Source: Pseudomonas sp. J452
Lineage (GTDB): Bacteria; Pseudomonadota; Gammaproteobacteria; Pseudomonadales; Pseudomonadaceae
Reading direction: 5' to 3'
DNA length: 64,000 nucleotides
NCBI RefSeq assembly: GCF_024666525.1
Contig: NZ_CP088294.1
Coordinates: 620,001-684,000, forward strand
In this document: positions 1-8,889 of the stretch, in pieces
Position numbering within the stretch: the stretch's first letter is position 1
Layout of the letters: every line of letters begins with the position of its first letter
Translations under genes and position numbers: made by a program
Notes under the pieces: generated by a model
Seen by the model: the letters and a program-made list of their open reading frames with translations, nothing else
Database searches by the model: none
Told to the model about the DNA's origin: nothing

Positions 1-102
1 TGGTATCCAAAGACAATGAAGTTTCAATTCCTCTTGCGTGATTTCGCGCCACCACAACTGGATCTAGCCTCTCCTCGCCACCTAAACTTCTACTTGGCTT
101 AA
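1..102 (+). CDS. possible C-terminal end of a gene cut by the window edge
   Basis: Frame 1 is open from the first base to a TAA at 100-102, giving 33 residues ending HLNFYLA. The composition (aromatic, Pro and Leu rich) looks protein-like, but it is too short to assign to a family and may be chance. Confidence 0.25.
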   Translation, partial: WYPKTMKFQFLLRDFAPPQLDLASPRHLNFYLA

Positions 103-524
103 TAAACAGAGTTCTTTTTTCCATATACCCTACTTAAATTCTGAATTTCGAAAAGTGGCGGTGATTGAAGGTACTGCAGCTGGAGAGGCGGGTACCAAGC
201 CATACCTCGAGGGAGGCCACCGCATGCTGTATGGCCAACAGGTGCCGCCAACAAATACTGTACGCACATACAGCAAAAAGCAACTACCCCCATTTTCAAT
301 CACTGCCAAAACACTCCCACATCCGAACTCCATAGCCGAGTGACGAGACGAGACTTGAATGAGCAGAGAGCAAGCTCGTATGATTGATGCAGGCTGGATC
401 GGAGCCTGCTGCCCACCTAGGCAAACCCGAATGGGACGATTCTCTTCTTACTTAATGCGTTTGGGATTCCCTGTGCGGATCTCGGCAGTGGGCACCGGCA
501 CTCCGCGAACAGAGGAGCCTTTAC
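103..524. other. 422 bp with no recognisable gene
   Basis: Short overlapping open frames occur on both strands but none has a convincing ribosome binding site or protein-like composition. The last bases carry the Shine-Dalgarno sequence GAGGAG for the gene starting at 525. Confidence 0.4.
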
Positions 525-1115
525 ATGCAACGCATTTACTTGATCCCGCAAGAAGCCATCTCTCGCCTTAAGCAACGTGCTCGCCGCATGAAGCGAGAAA
601 AAGATATCCCGCATCACGAAGCTCTTGAGATCACAGCCAAGGCCGCTGGATTTGATAACTGGCATCAGGTCGCAGAAGCTGCGGAGAAGTGCAAGCCGAT
701 TGAGGATGCATACCACCGAGGATTTCTGCTGGCTTTCGACCCATCAGAAGTGCTTGACACAGAGGATGAAGACTCGCCTCTCAAGTGGGAGCCTTATGCT
801 TTCAACCTTCTGCAAGATCGACTGTTTGAAAACTATGCCAGTCAGCTTGACGAAGAAGATCCTGATGAAAGACCTATTTCGGAGACGCTAGATCCGAGTG
901 ATCTCCAAGAGTACTTCAGCGATGACTGGGGCAGCATGTACTTCTTCCGACTGAAGCGCTCCAACCAAGTGACCACAATCGAGCAACTCTTGTCGCTCGT
1001 GAGCAAGAACTCGTTTTGGCCTCCACGCTTCGTCTTCTCCAAGGGAAAACTGGTGGATACCTATAGGCAACCAGCGCTGAACGCCAACGGTGAAGTTGTG
1101 GGCATTCGCTTCTAA
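525..1115 (+). CDS. hypothetical protein, 196 aa, acidic, with a basic helical N terminus
   Basis: The start is supported by GAGGAG about 7 nt upstream of ATG. Residues 1-50 are basic and helical (two Arg/Lys-rich helices, then a HHEALE...AGFDNWHQV stretch). This resembles the short N-terminal segment of accessory-element proteins such as the DUF5623 group, though that is only a resemblance. The remainder is acidic (DEEDPDERP around residue 107) and ends in a possible beta-rich tail. No catalytic motif is visible. It is a lone gene facing the leftward genes 3' of it. It is probably real; the function is unknown. Confidence 0.6.
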   Translation: MQRIYLIPQEAISRLKQRARRMKREKDIPHHEALEITAKAAGFDNWHQVAEAAEKCKPIEDAYHRGFLLAFDPSEVLDTEDEDSPLKWEPYAFNLLQDRLFENYASQLDEEDPDERPISETLDPSDLQEYFSDDWGSMYFFRLKRSNQVTTIEQLLSLVSKNSFWPPRFVFSKGKLVDTYRQPALNANGEVVGIRF

Positions 1116-1197
1116 CGGCAAACAGCCTTAAGTCTGGCCGTGTAGACGCCTACGCAAAACAGCTGCCTGGGTTTAATCATTGATTTGAGAACAAAAG

Positions 1198-1404
1198 CTA
1201 GGCTGGCAATAATTCTTCACGCAAGATTAAAAGCTCCCGCGGCGCGTCGATGCCGATACGAGCGGTTCGGTCGCTGAGCTCTACGACATCAATGTAAATG
1301 CCGCCGGACCTTAGATCATCCAACAGCGCCGCCTCGTCGGCACCCTCCTTAATGCTTAAGCAAAGCCGTTCTCCTTGATGACGCGCGAGCACGAGATAAC
1401 CCAT
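1198..1404 (-). CDS. CsrA-family RNA-binding regulator of the RsmN/RsmF type, 68 aa
   Basis: CsrA proteins bind GGA motifs in mRNA leaders and control translation and stability. The chosen ATG at 1404 sits behind a strong AAGGAGGG. The longer reading frame upstream has no such support. The protein begins MGYLVLARHQGERL, and its last strand reads RIGIDAPRELLILREEL, the conserved Arg-containing edge of the CsrA RNA-binding surface. Between them is an extra helical insertion (about residues 22-36, ADEAALLDDLRSGG), where ordinary CsrA/RsmA has only a short loop. That insertion is the hallmark of Pseudomonas RsmN/RsmF. A copy on a mobile element could titrate or replace host Rsm control. The family call is firm; the targets are unknown. 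Confidence 0.85.
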   Translation of the reverse strand: MGYLVLARHQGERLCLSIKEGADEAALLDDLRSGGIYIDVVELSDRTARIGIDAPRELLILREELLPA

Positions 1405-1609
1405 TGTGTTGCCCTCCTTGGATAATGGTTCAAGGAGGTTAGCGCGTTGCGAGAAAAGCGCCATCGGGCCTATGGATTGCACTTCTCATGCTTGTGTTTC
1501 ATGCATCGGATACCGACAGGTAAAATGACTTGTTCGGAACGGGCAGCAGGCCCATGTTCTCGGTCGCTGAAGTAGTCGCCCACTGCCTCTCCTTGCTGGA
1601 ATGGCAAGA

Positions 1610-1813
1610 TCAGTCTTGATGCAATGACGCTTGCCGGCGCTCTTCTTTCTTGACCTCCTCCTGAAACGCCTCATCCAACAAGCTAGGGCGCTTCCTCCAG
1701 GGCTTGCGGTCGGGCTCAGGCTGCGCCGCATAGGTCACGACTTCCCCGCCGTAAACCGCCTCAAACCGTTGCTTCTGGCGCTCAAGCTCAGCGCGCAGTT
1801 CGTCTTTCGTCAT
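1610..1813 (-). CDS. hypothetical small charged protein, 67 aa
   Basis: This short protein starts at an ATG at 1811-1813 with only a weak AGGG-like ribosome site. It is very rich in Glu, Lys, Arg and Gln, with a helical N terminus ([21 protein letters not shown]), a short Pro/Trp linker and a second charged helix. The protein-like composition favours a real gene over chance. No family is recognised. It lies about 200 bp upstream, in transcription direction, of the RsmN-like gene and could be co-transcribed with it. Confidence 0.5.
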   Translation of the reverse strand: MTKDELRAELERQKQRFEAVYGGEVVTYAAQPEPDRKPWRKRPSLLDEAFQEEVKKEERRQASLHQD

Positions 1814-1950
1814 GCTCTGCCCTGAAGATTCGGATGATCTGAGATTGCCACACCTTCCGGCCGCCCAGCTTAGGGACCAAGTGGCGATTCACAACTTGGC
1901 TGCTTCCTACGGTGAAGGCAATCCAAGACGTGCGGTGCTGATTGGCGACC

Positions 1951-2469
1951 CTAGCTGAGGAGTGGAGAGAGAAAGTGACGAACGAACACGCCTGTACTTG
2001 GCTTCCGGGTAAAATCCATCGTTCCTAAAAGAGCAATCATGGCCTCGGAGGCAGGGAGGCACCGAACCATTAATCGACGATTATTTCCTCTTAGATCATT
2101 CACAAACCATTGAACTACTTGACTCGCATAGCCCCGTCTCCGATATTCAGGAGCTATTATCAGCATATGAAGCTCCATTTCCGCAGGTTCTGGACATGCT
2201 CGTAAAATAACAAACCCCACAGATTCACGACCAACAACGAGCATCTGCAAAATCACACCCACTTGCTGCCTTGCTCTATAAGAGTCGACCGATAGGCGTA
2301 ACTGCTGCATGTATGAGTCGACCGCCGTGGGAGTGTCCAGGCCTGTAAAGTGACCGTTACGCGCCTCCGTCATAAGCAGTGCTCGCACAGTCGATAAATC
2401 CACATCCGAAGCCTCGCACAATTGCAACTCCGTCTTCCTGCGCCTAAATAAACTAAAAATAGCCCACAT
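1951..2469 (-). CDS. GNAT-family N-acetyltransferase, 172 aa
   Basis: GNAT enzymes transfer acetyl from acetyl-CoA to amines. Motif A is clear in the centre: a strand (MELHMLIIAP) followed by EYRRRGYASQVVQWF, the R-x-x-G-x-A pyrophosphate loop and helix. Motif B follows (LMVRCLPASEAMIALL, then a DFTRKP tail). The ATG at 2469 is preceded by AGGAAAG; an upstream in-frame TTG is less likely. It starts 24 bp after the end of the 1248-aa gene on the same strand, so the two look like one transcript. Base composition is AT-rich like that gene. The substrate is unknown, and a partner or toxin-like role is possible. Confidence 0.8.
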   Translation of the reverse strand: MWAIFSLFRRRKTELQLCEASDVDLSTVRALLMTEARNGHFTGLDTPTAVDSYMQQLRLSVDSYRARQQVGVILQMLVVGRESVGFVILRACPEPAEMELHMLIIAPEYRRRGYASQVVQWFVNDLRGNNRRLMVRCLPASEAMIALLGTMDFTRKPSTGVFVRHFLSPLLS

Positions 2470-2492
2470 ACTTTCTTTCCTACTCGCCAAAA

Positions 2493-5400
2493 TTAATCGT
2501 CTGACAGATATAAATCAACGAGATAGTGATAGAAGTGAATGCCACACCCCTGAATACTTCTTACTTCGTGATAGCAACTCAAATGCGATTCACGAATCAA
2601 GTCATTCGCTGCATGACCTTTGCACCTTGTATCAAACCCTTCATAGTCGATACTATTAATATGCAACTGATAGTCCATACATAGCTTATTAAAATCCGGA
2701 CTAGCCACATAAACCACAACAATTATCGGGCTCGCACCAACCGAATTGTATCCCGCTACTTTATTTAGGTGCTCATTAATAACTGTTGTATTGAGCCCCT
2801 GAACTCGAAAGGCCTCAAGAAGCGAAACACGATTTGAATCACCGTCAAAAATCCAACCATCCCCTTCCCCTACACCTTTCCCTGAGGCGGACTTACCCGC
2901 CCTGGACTGATCAGCAACAGTCCACTTTAAATAATTCAAGCGATGCCTAAGAATTGAAACAAGCCAATCGTTGATCATGTCCTCATCATCAAGCGGGATA
3001 GTTTTTCCACCACCTACTTTTTTACGCTGCAAATTACTCTTGCGACTCAATAGCTCGCGCACCGCCAATTCTGTATTTTTGGAGATAAATTTCTCAACAG
3101 TGCAATCATTTCCAGCTATTACACGACATTGCTGCCGAGCATCCATTGACCCTATTTGCCTCCAAACAATACCCGCTTGATCGTGTGAAGATCTTGCGAA
3201 CAACTCGAGAGTATACGGAGATCCACTTATCTTAATGAAGTTCTCATTATTCAGTGCATCCTCTAGTTCTTCGAGTCTCTTAGACTCCGAGGCAGGACAC
3301 TCCCCATGATGCTCTTTAACTGCGGCCAAGTGTGCCAATGCATCCTCTATACGACCAGTTGCTCGTAGGTGCTCGCACCAAAGCGGAGCCAACTCAAAGG
3401 AGTTACGCTGGTGTGAAGATGCCCCTTTCCAGAACTGCTCAAACGTATCCGGATCATTAGCACGCTTTAGGAGAGAAAGCACCTCATACACATCAGGCAT
3501 CCCAAGTTCCACGTGCCCAAGATCTTGGTAAACCTCCAGCCAACTAGCATACAAACGCCTATAATGTGACGGGCTGACCTGCTCGCTTGACGCATCAGAC
3601 AAAGCCATATGCGCCTTTATTACTCCGGTAGCATATTGGATCTGCTTCTTCTCTTTCAGCAATAACTCAAAAAATGCTAATGCCTTATTAGCATCCACCT
3701 GAAGATAAGCCAGTGCCAACAAGTATCTTTTGAATCGCCCCATTTCATTGGCATACGTTGCATCATCCCCTTTAACTTGATACGCCTTCAATGCTTCAAC
3801 TCGCTCCTCCACTGAGTTATAACTGGACTCAAAAATATCCTTTAGCTCAATCTGCGTTTCTAAGGAATCGAATTCTTTCTGGAATGACTTATGTGCATTC
3901 TCTCTTCCAAGCTTCAATAGCCTAGCCACCAATCCTGAAAGACCAATATTGGCAGCCATAGCAATCATCTTTGAAATTTCTGGAGCAGAATATATTTTCT
4001 CCTCAGACAGATCCCTAGCATCGATCACTTCTTGAATTTGAGACTTCCTCGATAACGAGTTGGTTCCAACGTACATTTTGAGCAAGCAACTCAGCGGCGC
4101 TTCATTTTTTGAAATATTTACAAGCCGCTTAAACTCATCATCTCCAAAAATATTTGCCTTCTCACACAAGTCCTTCCAAAGCCGAATCCTGCTATACGAG
4201 GACTCATCAACAAGATTCTCAAATACACCTGAGAGTCGATCAGCGCCAAATCCATACGAAGCAGTAAGTGATAATATCGCTTCAACCAAGTCAACTTTGA
4301 CCTTTGAATGCAACTCACTGGCATACAAACTCAAGAGAAGCCTAATATGGGTACGCACAGCAGACAGGAAACCACTGCGAAGATTCGAATCTTTAGGAAT
4401 TTCCTTTATTTCAAAATCATCAAATGCGAATATAAGCTTGCGCCTTGAAGAGGCTTTCGCGTGCTTAACAAGAAACTCCCAGCCCAACTCTTCGAATGCC
4501 TCTGGGTCGTCGCTCGAATTGCACCTAAAGCTCACCCTATATCGTAAAACATCTAAATAGCATTCGATTAAATATTCGACAACCCTTTCTATCTCTGCCT
4601 TGCTACCCTCGCCGCCTATTGACGACTGCTTAGAATCCAACACATCTAAGCACCAAAATAACAGCACCCACTGACCGAGAGGAATTTCTCCATCTTCATA
4701 TCGCTTACCGCGCGGGCTAGCCATAAACAGATTTGCCATATGATGACACTCATGCCTGATTAGGCTAACCTCACCAACAGTATTTACAGAAAAATATCTT
4801 ATGCTTTCAACAGCCAACTTCAGCTGAGGAATTAATGTTTCCCGAATAGACGTCGATTTTGAGGAAAAGCCCAGCTCCCTGTCTGAGATCCAAACTATAA
4901 GCTCACCAATGTTCTGCAGCACATCGACTACATTTCCCTCATGCACATTACGATAATGAGAGCCTACGTAGATCTCTAATGCCTGTGTCCAAGCTAAATT
5001 CCACCATAGTCGCTCATAATCCACCTGTTCAGATAATCCCCGCCCTGACCGCTGCAGTTCATTTGATATTCTGACAAGCCCTAAATGATTAGTGCTTAAG
5101 TTTGAAAGCAAATAACAGAGATACTTTGGCGCAGATATTCCACTTACCAGAACACCCAGCAACCGCGGCGACTTATTTGACAGTTCAAATAGCCTCCTCG
5201 TAATTGGGAAACTGCTATTCACGTTATATAAATTTCGTTCACCACTTACTATAGCCCATACAATATTATGCACCATTCCGTAGTGACCACTATGCCTTTC
5301 AGCTTCCATCCACCATTGATAAGCCTCAAGCAATCCTTCGCGCGGCTTTTTAAGCAATCGAGCAATTACACCTGCCAATGGCTCTAAATCAAGCTGCTCG

Positions 5401-6239
5401 TAGTACTGCGGCGGACTATCGTTCCTGCCATCTGAGCCGAATGCCACCACCCTGCCCATCTCGACAATTGATCCAATCCGATTGACGTCTAATGCGATAT
5501 CAGCAGCAATTTTATCCCAACTTTCGAACAGCGAATCATCAGCCTCTACATATTTATATGCCGCCTCCAGAAACTCATCGCGCTCATCATTCCCCGAGAA
5601 TTCCATATCAAATACATATGACACATCTGAAGCCATGACTATTTTGGAAAGCCATACTTTAAAGACCTCCAACCCAGGCTTACTCTCCGCCTTCAATATT
5701 CGCCACAAGTTCAGCGCCACACCAGGAATGTCTTGCCTCTCCAGTGAAATCTTGTAGCCCCCTTCAATGGGAGCCAGGCTAGTACTGGCCTGCATAAATG
5801 TAGATACTGATACATCTGAGCTCTGCAACCTCAAGTGCGGCGCCACGCAACCTATTCCATATCTAATCTCATACAGAGTTCGTAACGCATCCAACTGCCC
5901 CTTTAATTTCTCCGGCATATCTGGAGATGACTCTACGTGACGAATAATTTCAAGCCTATCGTTTCGAAATTTAATTACTCGTGCACTCTCCAGCTCTTGC
6001 ATAGATACCCTGGCACGAACAGAGAGCAATCCTCCATCGCCTACAGGCCAAGGCTCTCCATCCTCCAAAATACATCTGACCATCTCTCTACTGAGCTCAG
6101 CTGGATATACTTTCGCGCGACTTATCAGCGCTGCAATTTCACGATGCGTATAACATTGCTTGAAACTTTCATTTTTATGTAGCTCCCGGTATAGGCTTAA
6201 TTTTTTTTCCAAATCTTCAATAAGACTATACTGAGTCAT
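2493..6239 (-). CDS. large helical-repeat protein with a possible PD-(D/E)xK nuclease-like C terminus, 1248 aa
   Basis: The start chosen is the ATG of MTQYSLIEDLEKK at 6239; the open frame continues upstream but its composition there is not protein-like. Most of the protein is a long run of amphipathic helices with no obvious P-loop, suggesting a HEAT/TPR-like solenoid. A degenerate TPR-like stretch lies near residues 940-1020. Near residues 1080-1180 are DDEDMINDWLVSILRHRL, then VADQSR.GK.ASGKG, GEGDGW and SLLEAF. The spacing of GE-x-D and E-A resembles the core of a PD-(D/E)xK nuclease, but no lysine sits at the usual ExK place, so this is tentative. It is clearly AT-richer than its surroundings, indicating recent transfer. 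It is probably an anti-phage or DNA-processing protein, by context only. Confidence 0.7.
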   Translation of the reverse strand: MTQYSLIEDLEKKLSLYRELHKNESFKQCYTHREIAALISRAKVYPAELSREMVRCILEDGEPWPVGDGGLLSVRARVSMQELESARVIKFRNDRLEIIRHVESSPDMPEKLKGQLDALRTLYEIRYGIGCVAPHLRLQSSDVSVSTFMQASTSLAPIEGGYKISLERQDIPGVALNLWRILKAESKPGLEVFKVWLSKIVMASDVSYVFDMEFSGNDERDEFLEAAYKYVEADDSLFESWDKIAADIALDVNRIGSIVEMGRVVAFGSDGRNDSPPQYYEQLDLEPLAGVIARLLKKPREGLLEAYQWWMEAERHSGHYGMVHNIVWAIVSGERNLYNVNSSFPITRRLFELSNKSPRLLGVLVSGISAPKYLCYLLSNLSTNHLGLVRISNELQRSGRGLSEQVDYERLWWNLAWTQALEIYVGSHYRNVHEGNVVDVLQNIGELIVWISDRELGFSSKSTSIRETLIPQLKLAVESIRYFSVNTVGEVSLIRHECHHMANLFMASPRGKRYEDGEIPLGQWVLLFWCLDVLDSKQSSIGGEGSKAEIERVVEYLIECYLDVLRYRVSFRCNSSDDPEAFEELGWEFLVKHAKASSRRKLIFAFDDFEIKEIPKDSNLRSGFLSAVRTHIRLLLSLYASELHSKVKVDLVEAILSLTASYGFGADRLSGVFENLVDESSYSRIRLWKDLCEKANIFGDDEFKRLVNISKNEAPLSCLLKMYVGTNSLSRKSQIQEVIDARDLSEEKIYSAPEISKMIAMAANIGLSGLVARLLKLGRENAHKSFQKEFDSLETQIELKDIFESSYNSVEERVEALKAYQVKGDDATYANEMGRFKRYLLALAYLQVDANKALAFFELLLKEKKQIQYATGVIKAHMALSDASSEQVSPSHYRRLYASWLEVYQDLGHVELGMPDVYEVLSLLKRANDPDTFEQFWKGASSHQRNSFELAPLWCEHLRATGRIEDALAHLAAVKEHHGECPASESKRLEELEDALNNENFIKISGSPYTLELFARSSHDQAGIVWRQIGSMDARQQCRVIAGNDCTVEKFISKNTELAVRELLSRKSNLQRKKVGGGKTIPLDDEDMINDWLVSILRHRLNYLKWTVADQSRAGKSASGKGVGEGDGWIFDGDSNRVSLLEAFRVQGLNTTVINEHLNKVAGYNSVGASPIIVVVYVASPDFNKLCMDYQLHINSIDYEGFDTRCKGHAANDLIRESHLSCYHEVRSIQGCGIHFYHYLVDLYLSDD

Positions 6240-6801
6240 AGCTGAAACCCTGATCGCTGAAGTCTTTCGGTAAGGATGATGTTTTGGCTGTTGCTGTGGC
6301 CGATGCTTACTTTTCGCTAAGTACCTGCATTCACGCATGAAACCGGCTGTTCCCACGGATGGCAAGCTACTTGTGGCAGCTCGATGCCACCCTGCCGTCG
6401 AATGCAGGTCTATTTTGATTGGATCTCGGCTTCCCCGGACGGGGTTTGGCAAGAACCGAGTTCATTACTAGCTGCAGGCTAAGTCGATAACCTCGCGCCC
6501 CACCTTACAGGTGCTAGCTGATAGCCAAACCCAGCCCCCAAATTGGCCATGTCTCCTATGAGGCGGCGCACGGGCTATTCAATGGATTGATGGGTTGCAC
6601 GGTGGCGGGTGGACTCCTGATCTGGCGCTATGCGCCAACCCCGGATTAAGGCAGTTAAGGTTGGCCAGAATGAACTAGAAATTTCGGCAAGAAACCCCGA
6701 ATCTATTGGCCTGCACGCCAGATTTGCGGACGCCTATATCTAGATGGTCCATTCAAGGTAAGCAAATCTGCAGCCTCATCCACTACCTGGAGCGTTACGA
6801 G
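6240..6801. other. 562-bp intergenic stretch
   Basis: It lies between the divergent large protein gene (leftward) and the small membrane protein gene (rightward), so it should carry both promoters. No open frame with a credible ribosome site is seen, and no strong hairpin or repeat was recognised. Confidence 0.4.
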
Positions 6802-6921
6802 ATGGCTGCATTCATTAGCTTGGTAGAGAAAGCACTAACTACCGATCCTCTAACTTTGGCGCTTTGCTGCATCTTGGTACTCAGCTGCGGACTCGCAGCA
6901 GTTGCCTGGAGATCTAAATGA
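6802..6921 (+). CDS. small single-pass membrane protein, 39 aa
   Basis: ATG at 6802 is preceded by GGAG about 10 nt upstream. The peptide has a short amphipathic start (MAAFISLVEKAL), one hydrophobic segment (LTLALCCILVLSCGLAAVAW) and ends RSK. Its TGA overlaps the next ATG (ATGA at 6918-6921), which implies translational coupling to the winged-helix gene. The function is unknown. It could instead be a leader peptide for the downstream gene. Confidence 0.5.
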   Translation: MAAFISLVEKALTTDPLTLALCCILVLSCGLAAVAWRSK

Positions 6922-7757
6922 GCGATCGGAGCCAATGGGCAAAGCTCCCTATCCGCTGGGTGCATAAAGGTGGTCTAGGCAGGTTCACTGGTCGCGCCAT
7001 AAGGAAGGTGCCGGTAGCCATGCCTTTCATGCCGCACGGACTCGAGGTCGAGCGCGAGGTCGATGTTGAGGCCCTGCGCAACGAATGCATCGCAGCACTA
7101 CGGCTGTATCTGGTGCTGTGCTGCAGGGCCGACTTTGGGACAGGGGTCGCCCATGTCACGTACCCACAGCTGACATGCCTCGCCAAAATGTCTAGGGCGG
7201 TGATAGCGAGGTCATTCAGCAGGCTTGAGCAAGAGGGCTTGATAGAGCGCCAAGCACAGGCCACAAAGAGCGGCACGTCCGTAAGGATTGTTGGTTGGAA
7301 TGACGAGTACGCCTGGGGAAAGATCCCGAAGCTTCATCTCCATGACGGTGGCAGCGATCGGATGCTATTACTGGCTGAATTCAACTACTGCAAATCCAGC
7401 CTAGATGCGCTGAAGGTCTTAATCGCCATACTTTCCCACCGCGATAAGTCTCGGGCAGGCATTGCGCGGTTGAGTTACGACGCGCTATCCAAAATAACTG
7501 GTGTGCCCCGATATCGGGTCGCGGACGCGATCACCAAGCTGTATGACATGAACCTCATCTCCTTCAGGCAGGGTGATTTTCGAGATATGGATCCGATGGA
7601 CAGGACAAATCGCTACTTGGTCAGAGGATTGGGAAGCTATTGGCCGGAGGAAGACGCGGAACAAGCTGATCTTGCTGTCGGAGCTCCAGCTGCCCCCCAA
7701 AAGCCAAGTAAGAAGGAGTTGAAAGCCGCTGTCGACTTCGTGAAAGCCGGTGGTTAG
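6918..7757 (+). CDS. winged-helix DNA-binding protein, 279 aa
   Basis: The start overlaps the preceding stop as ATGA. Residues about 75-120 form a helix-turn-helix with wing: YPQLTCLAKMSRAVIARSF followed by RLEQEGLIER. A second similar unit lies near residues 185-225: LSYDALSKITGVPRYRVADA, then KLYDMNLI. Two tandem winged helices on a plasmid-like element fit either a transcription regulator or a replication/partition initiator. The true replication gene appears to be at 25945, so a regulator or accessory replication role is more likely. The C-terminal tail is Ala/Pro/Lys-rich. It converges with abiF, with a 10-bp gap. Confidence 0.7.
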   Translation: MSDRSQWAKLPIRWVHKGGLGRFTGRAIRKVPVAMPFMPHGLEVEREVDVEALRNECIAALRLYLVLCCRADFGTGVAHVTYPQLTCLAKMSRAVIARSFSRLEQEGLIERQAQATKSGTSVRIVGWNDEYAWGKIPKLHLHDGGSDRMLLLAEFNYCKSSLDALKVLIAILSHRDKSRAGIARLSYDALSKITGVPRYRVADAITKLYDMNLISFRQGDFRDMDPMDRTNRYLVRGLGSYWPEEDAEQADLAVGAPAAPQKPSKKELKAAVDFVKAGG

Positions 7758-7767
7758 CTGGGGTTGG

Positions 7768-8682
7768 TCAGTTCCAGAAAGGCCTGCCTTCCCAGCCTTG
7801 AACCAGACCCAGCACGCTCGGAGCGCAGCCGGCCTTTGCCATAGTGGCCAAGGGAAGCGTTGCCATCACTTGCTTGAACTTGTCATTCCAGTTTGAGCTG
7901 GGATCGATCGCGTGCATCAGCGCCTGGGCCACGACGGCCCGCGAAAAAACCCGACCTCGATCAACTTGTGGCGGGAATTCGGCTTGAATGGCGTTCGCAT
8001 ATTTTGGGGCATTCGATGTGATCGAGGTGTTCCACAAGCGGCTATGGTGAGCACACAGGTTTCTGAGGAGAGTGAGACTCTTCAACCAGGATGTGATCAC
8101 ACTCTCGTCATAGCCAAAGCAAGCTGCGATGCTTTTGCGGTGATCGAGATGGAGGCCAGCCAAGAGCTTGGATAGCTGCCCGATGCTCATCGCTTCCAGG
8201 ACTGCCCAAATGGGCGGGAGCGACGGGGTGTTGTAGGTGCTGTAGTAGTGCTTCATCGGCAGATTTTCTCTGAGGCCCACTACGTTCCTCAGGAAGTTGC
8301 GGTGATCATCACCACTCTCAAAGTGGATGGCATCAAGATAAAAATGCGGCCCGCAAGTGCGGTCGTTCGCCAAAGTGTTGGCGATAGCGGCACGGAAGGC
8401 GACCTCGATGCGCTCAATCGCATCCAGGCAAACAAGTCGCAGCTCACGGTCGAAATTGTAGAGCGCGAGAATGTCGTCGAAACGAACACCTGGATGGAAT
8501 TGTTTCGCTGCGTCTTGGAGTGGACGCATGTAGATCAGCAGGCGGTAGTAGCCGATATAAGTAAGCGCCTGCAGTGCAAGAGCGGATTGGCCTCGCGTGG
8601 TCAGGCCTTTGGCTCGCAGGTGTTTAAGAAGGGCTTTCGGGGTCTTCGCCGGCTTGGCGTAAACGACGGGGGTTAGCGGCAT
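7768..8682 (-). CDS. abiF: AbiF/AbiD-like abortive infection protein (Abi_2 family), 304 aa
   Basis: Abi_2 proteins stop phage growth by killing or arresting infected cells; many carry a HEPN-type RNase centre. Features seen are the N-terminal TPKALLKHLRAKGL helix, the family core IGYYRLLIYMRPLQD, then FDDILALYNFDRELRLVCLDAIERIEVAFRA, and near the C-terminal third LLRNLCAHHSRLWN, the R-N-x-C-A-H-H-x-R-x-W-N motif typical of the family. The ATG at 8682 has AGGAC upstream. A longer frame to 8748 is rejected because it would run through a terminator-like hairpin. A promoter and small structured RNA lie just upstream (8714-8813), as described for some abiF loci. Confidence 0.88.
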   Translation of the reverse strand: MPLTPVVYAKPAKTPKALLKHLRAKGLTTRGQSALALQALTYIGYYRLLIYMRPLQDAAKQFHPGVRFDDILALYNFDRELRLVCLDAIERIEVAFRAAIANTLANDRTCGPHFYLDAIHFESGDDHRNFLRNVVGLRENLPMKHYYSTYNTPSLPPIWAVLEAMSIGQLSKLLAGLHLDHRKSIAACFGYDESVITSWLKSLTLLRNLCAHHSRLWNTSITSNAPKYANAIQAEFPPQVDRGRVFSRAVVAQALMHAIDPSSNWNDKFKQVMATLPLATMAKAGCAPSVLGLVQGWEGRPFWN

Positions 8683-8713
8683 GCCGAAGCGTCCTGCTGG
8701 CTTTTTCTCGCAG

Positions 8714-8778
8714 AAAAAACTAACCCCCTGGTGCGCAGTACGGGACAAGTCCCGCCCGAGGCGTGGGGGTTATTCTTG
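8714..8778 (-). ncRNA. short structured RNA upstream of abiF (abiF-RNA-like)
   Basis: On the minus strand, UAACCCCC (8772-8765) pairs perfectly with GGGGGUUA (8728-8721). Inside is a second hairpin, CGGGACUUGUCCCG (8754-8741), a five-pair stem capped by CUUG. The outer stem is followed by a run of six U (8719-8714), as in a Rho-independent terminator. A matching promoter ends 7 nt before the proposed start. The product would be a discrete RNA of about 65 nt. A conserved abiF RNA motif upstream of abiF genes has been described, and this position and layout fit it. The sequence match itself cannot be tested here. Confidence 0.65.
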
Positions 8779-8784
8779 AGATCA

Positions 8785-8813
8785 ATCCTAATCGGGCTTG
8801 ACGGTGTCGTCAA
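8785..8813 (-). promoter_or_regulatory. sigma-70-type promoter for the abiF upstream RNA
   Basis: Reading leftward: TTGACG (8813-8808), a 17-nt spacer, then TAGGAT (8790-8785, four of six consensus). The -35 element also forms half of a 6-bp inverted repeat (8798-8803 with 8808-8813), so it could be an operator. Confidence 0.55.
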
Positions 8814-8889
8814 CCTTTGACGTATCGCCACTTAGAGCGGTCTGACTGTCGGCTCTGGTGCGTCCTGTACACATAGCGGGGCCTCGCGC

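Noticed and set aside
6240..6452. N-terminal extension of the 1248-aa protein
   Set aside because: The extra 71 residues are rich in Pro, His, Gln and Arg with no ribosome site at their start, unlike the rest of the protein.
8248..8676. 142-codon plus-strand frame
   Set aside because: Antisense to abiF, which has family motifs.
8683..8748. 22-residue N-terminal extension of AbiF
   Set aside because: It would be translated through the terminator-like hairpin and T-run; ATG at 8682 has a better ribosome site.
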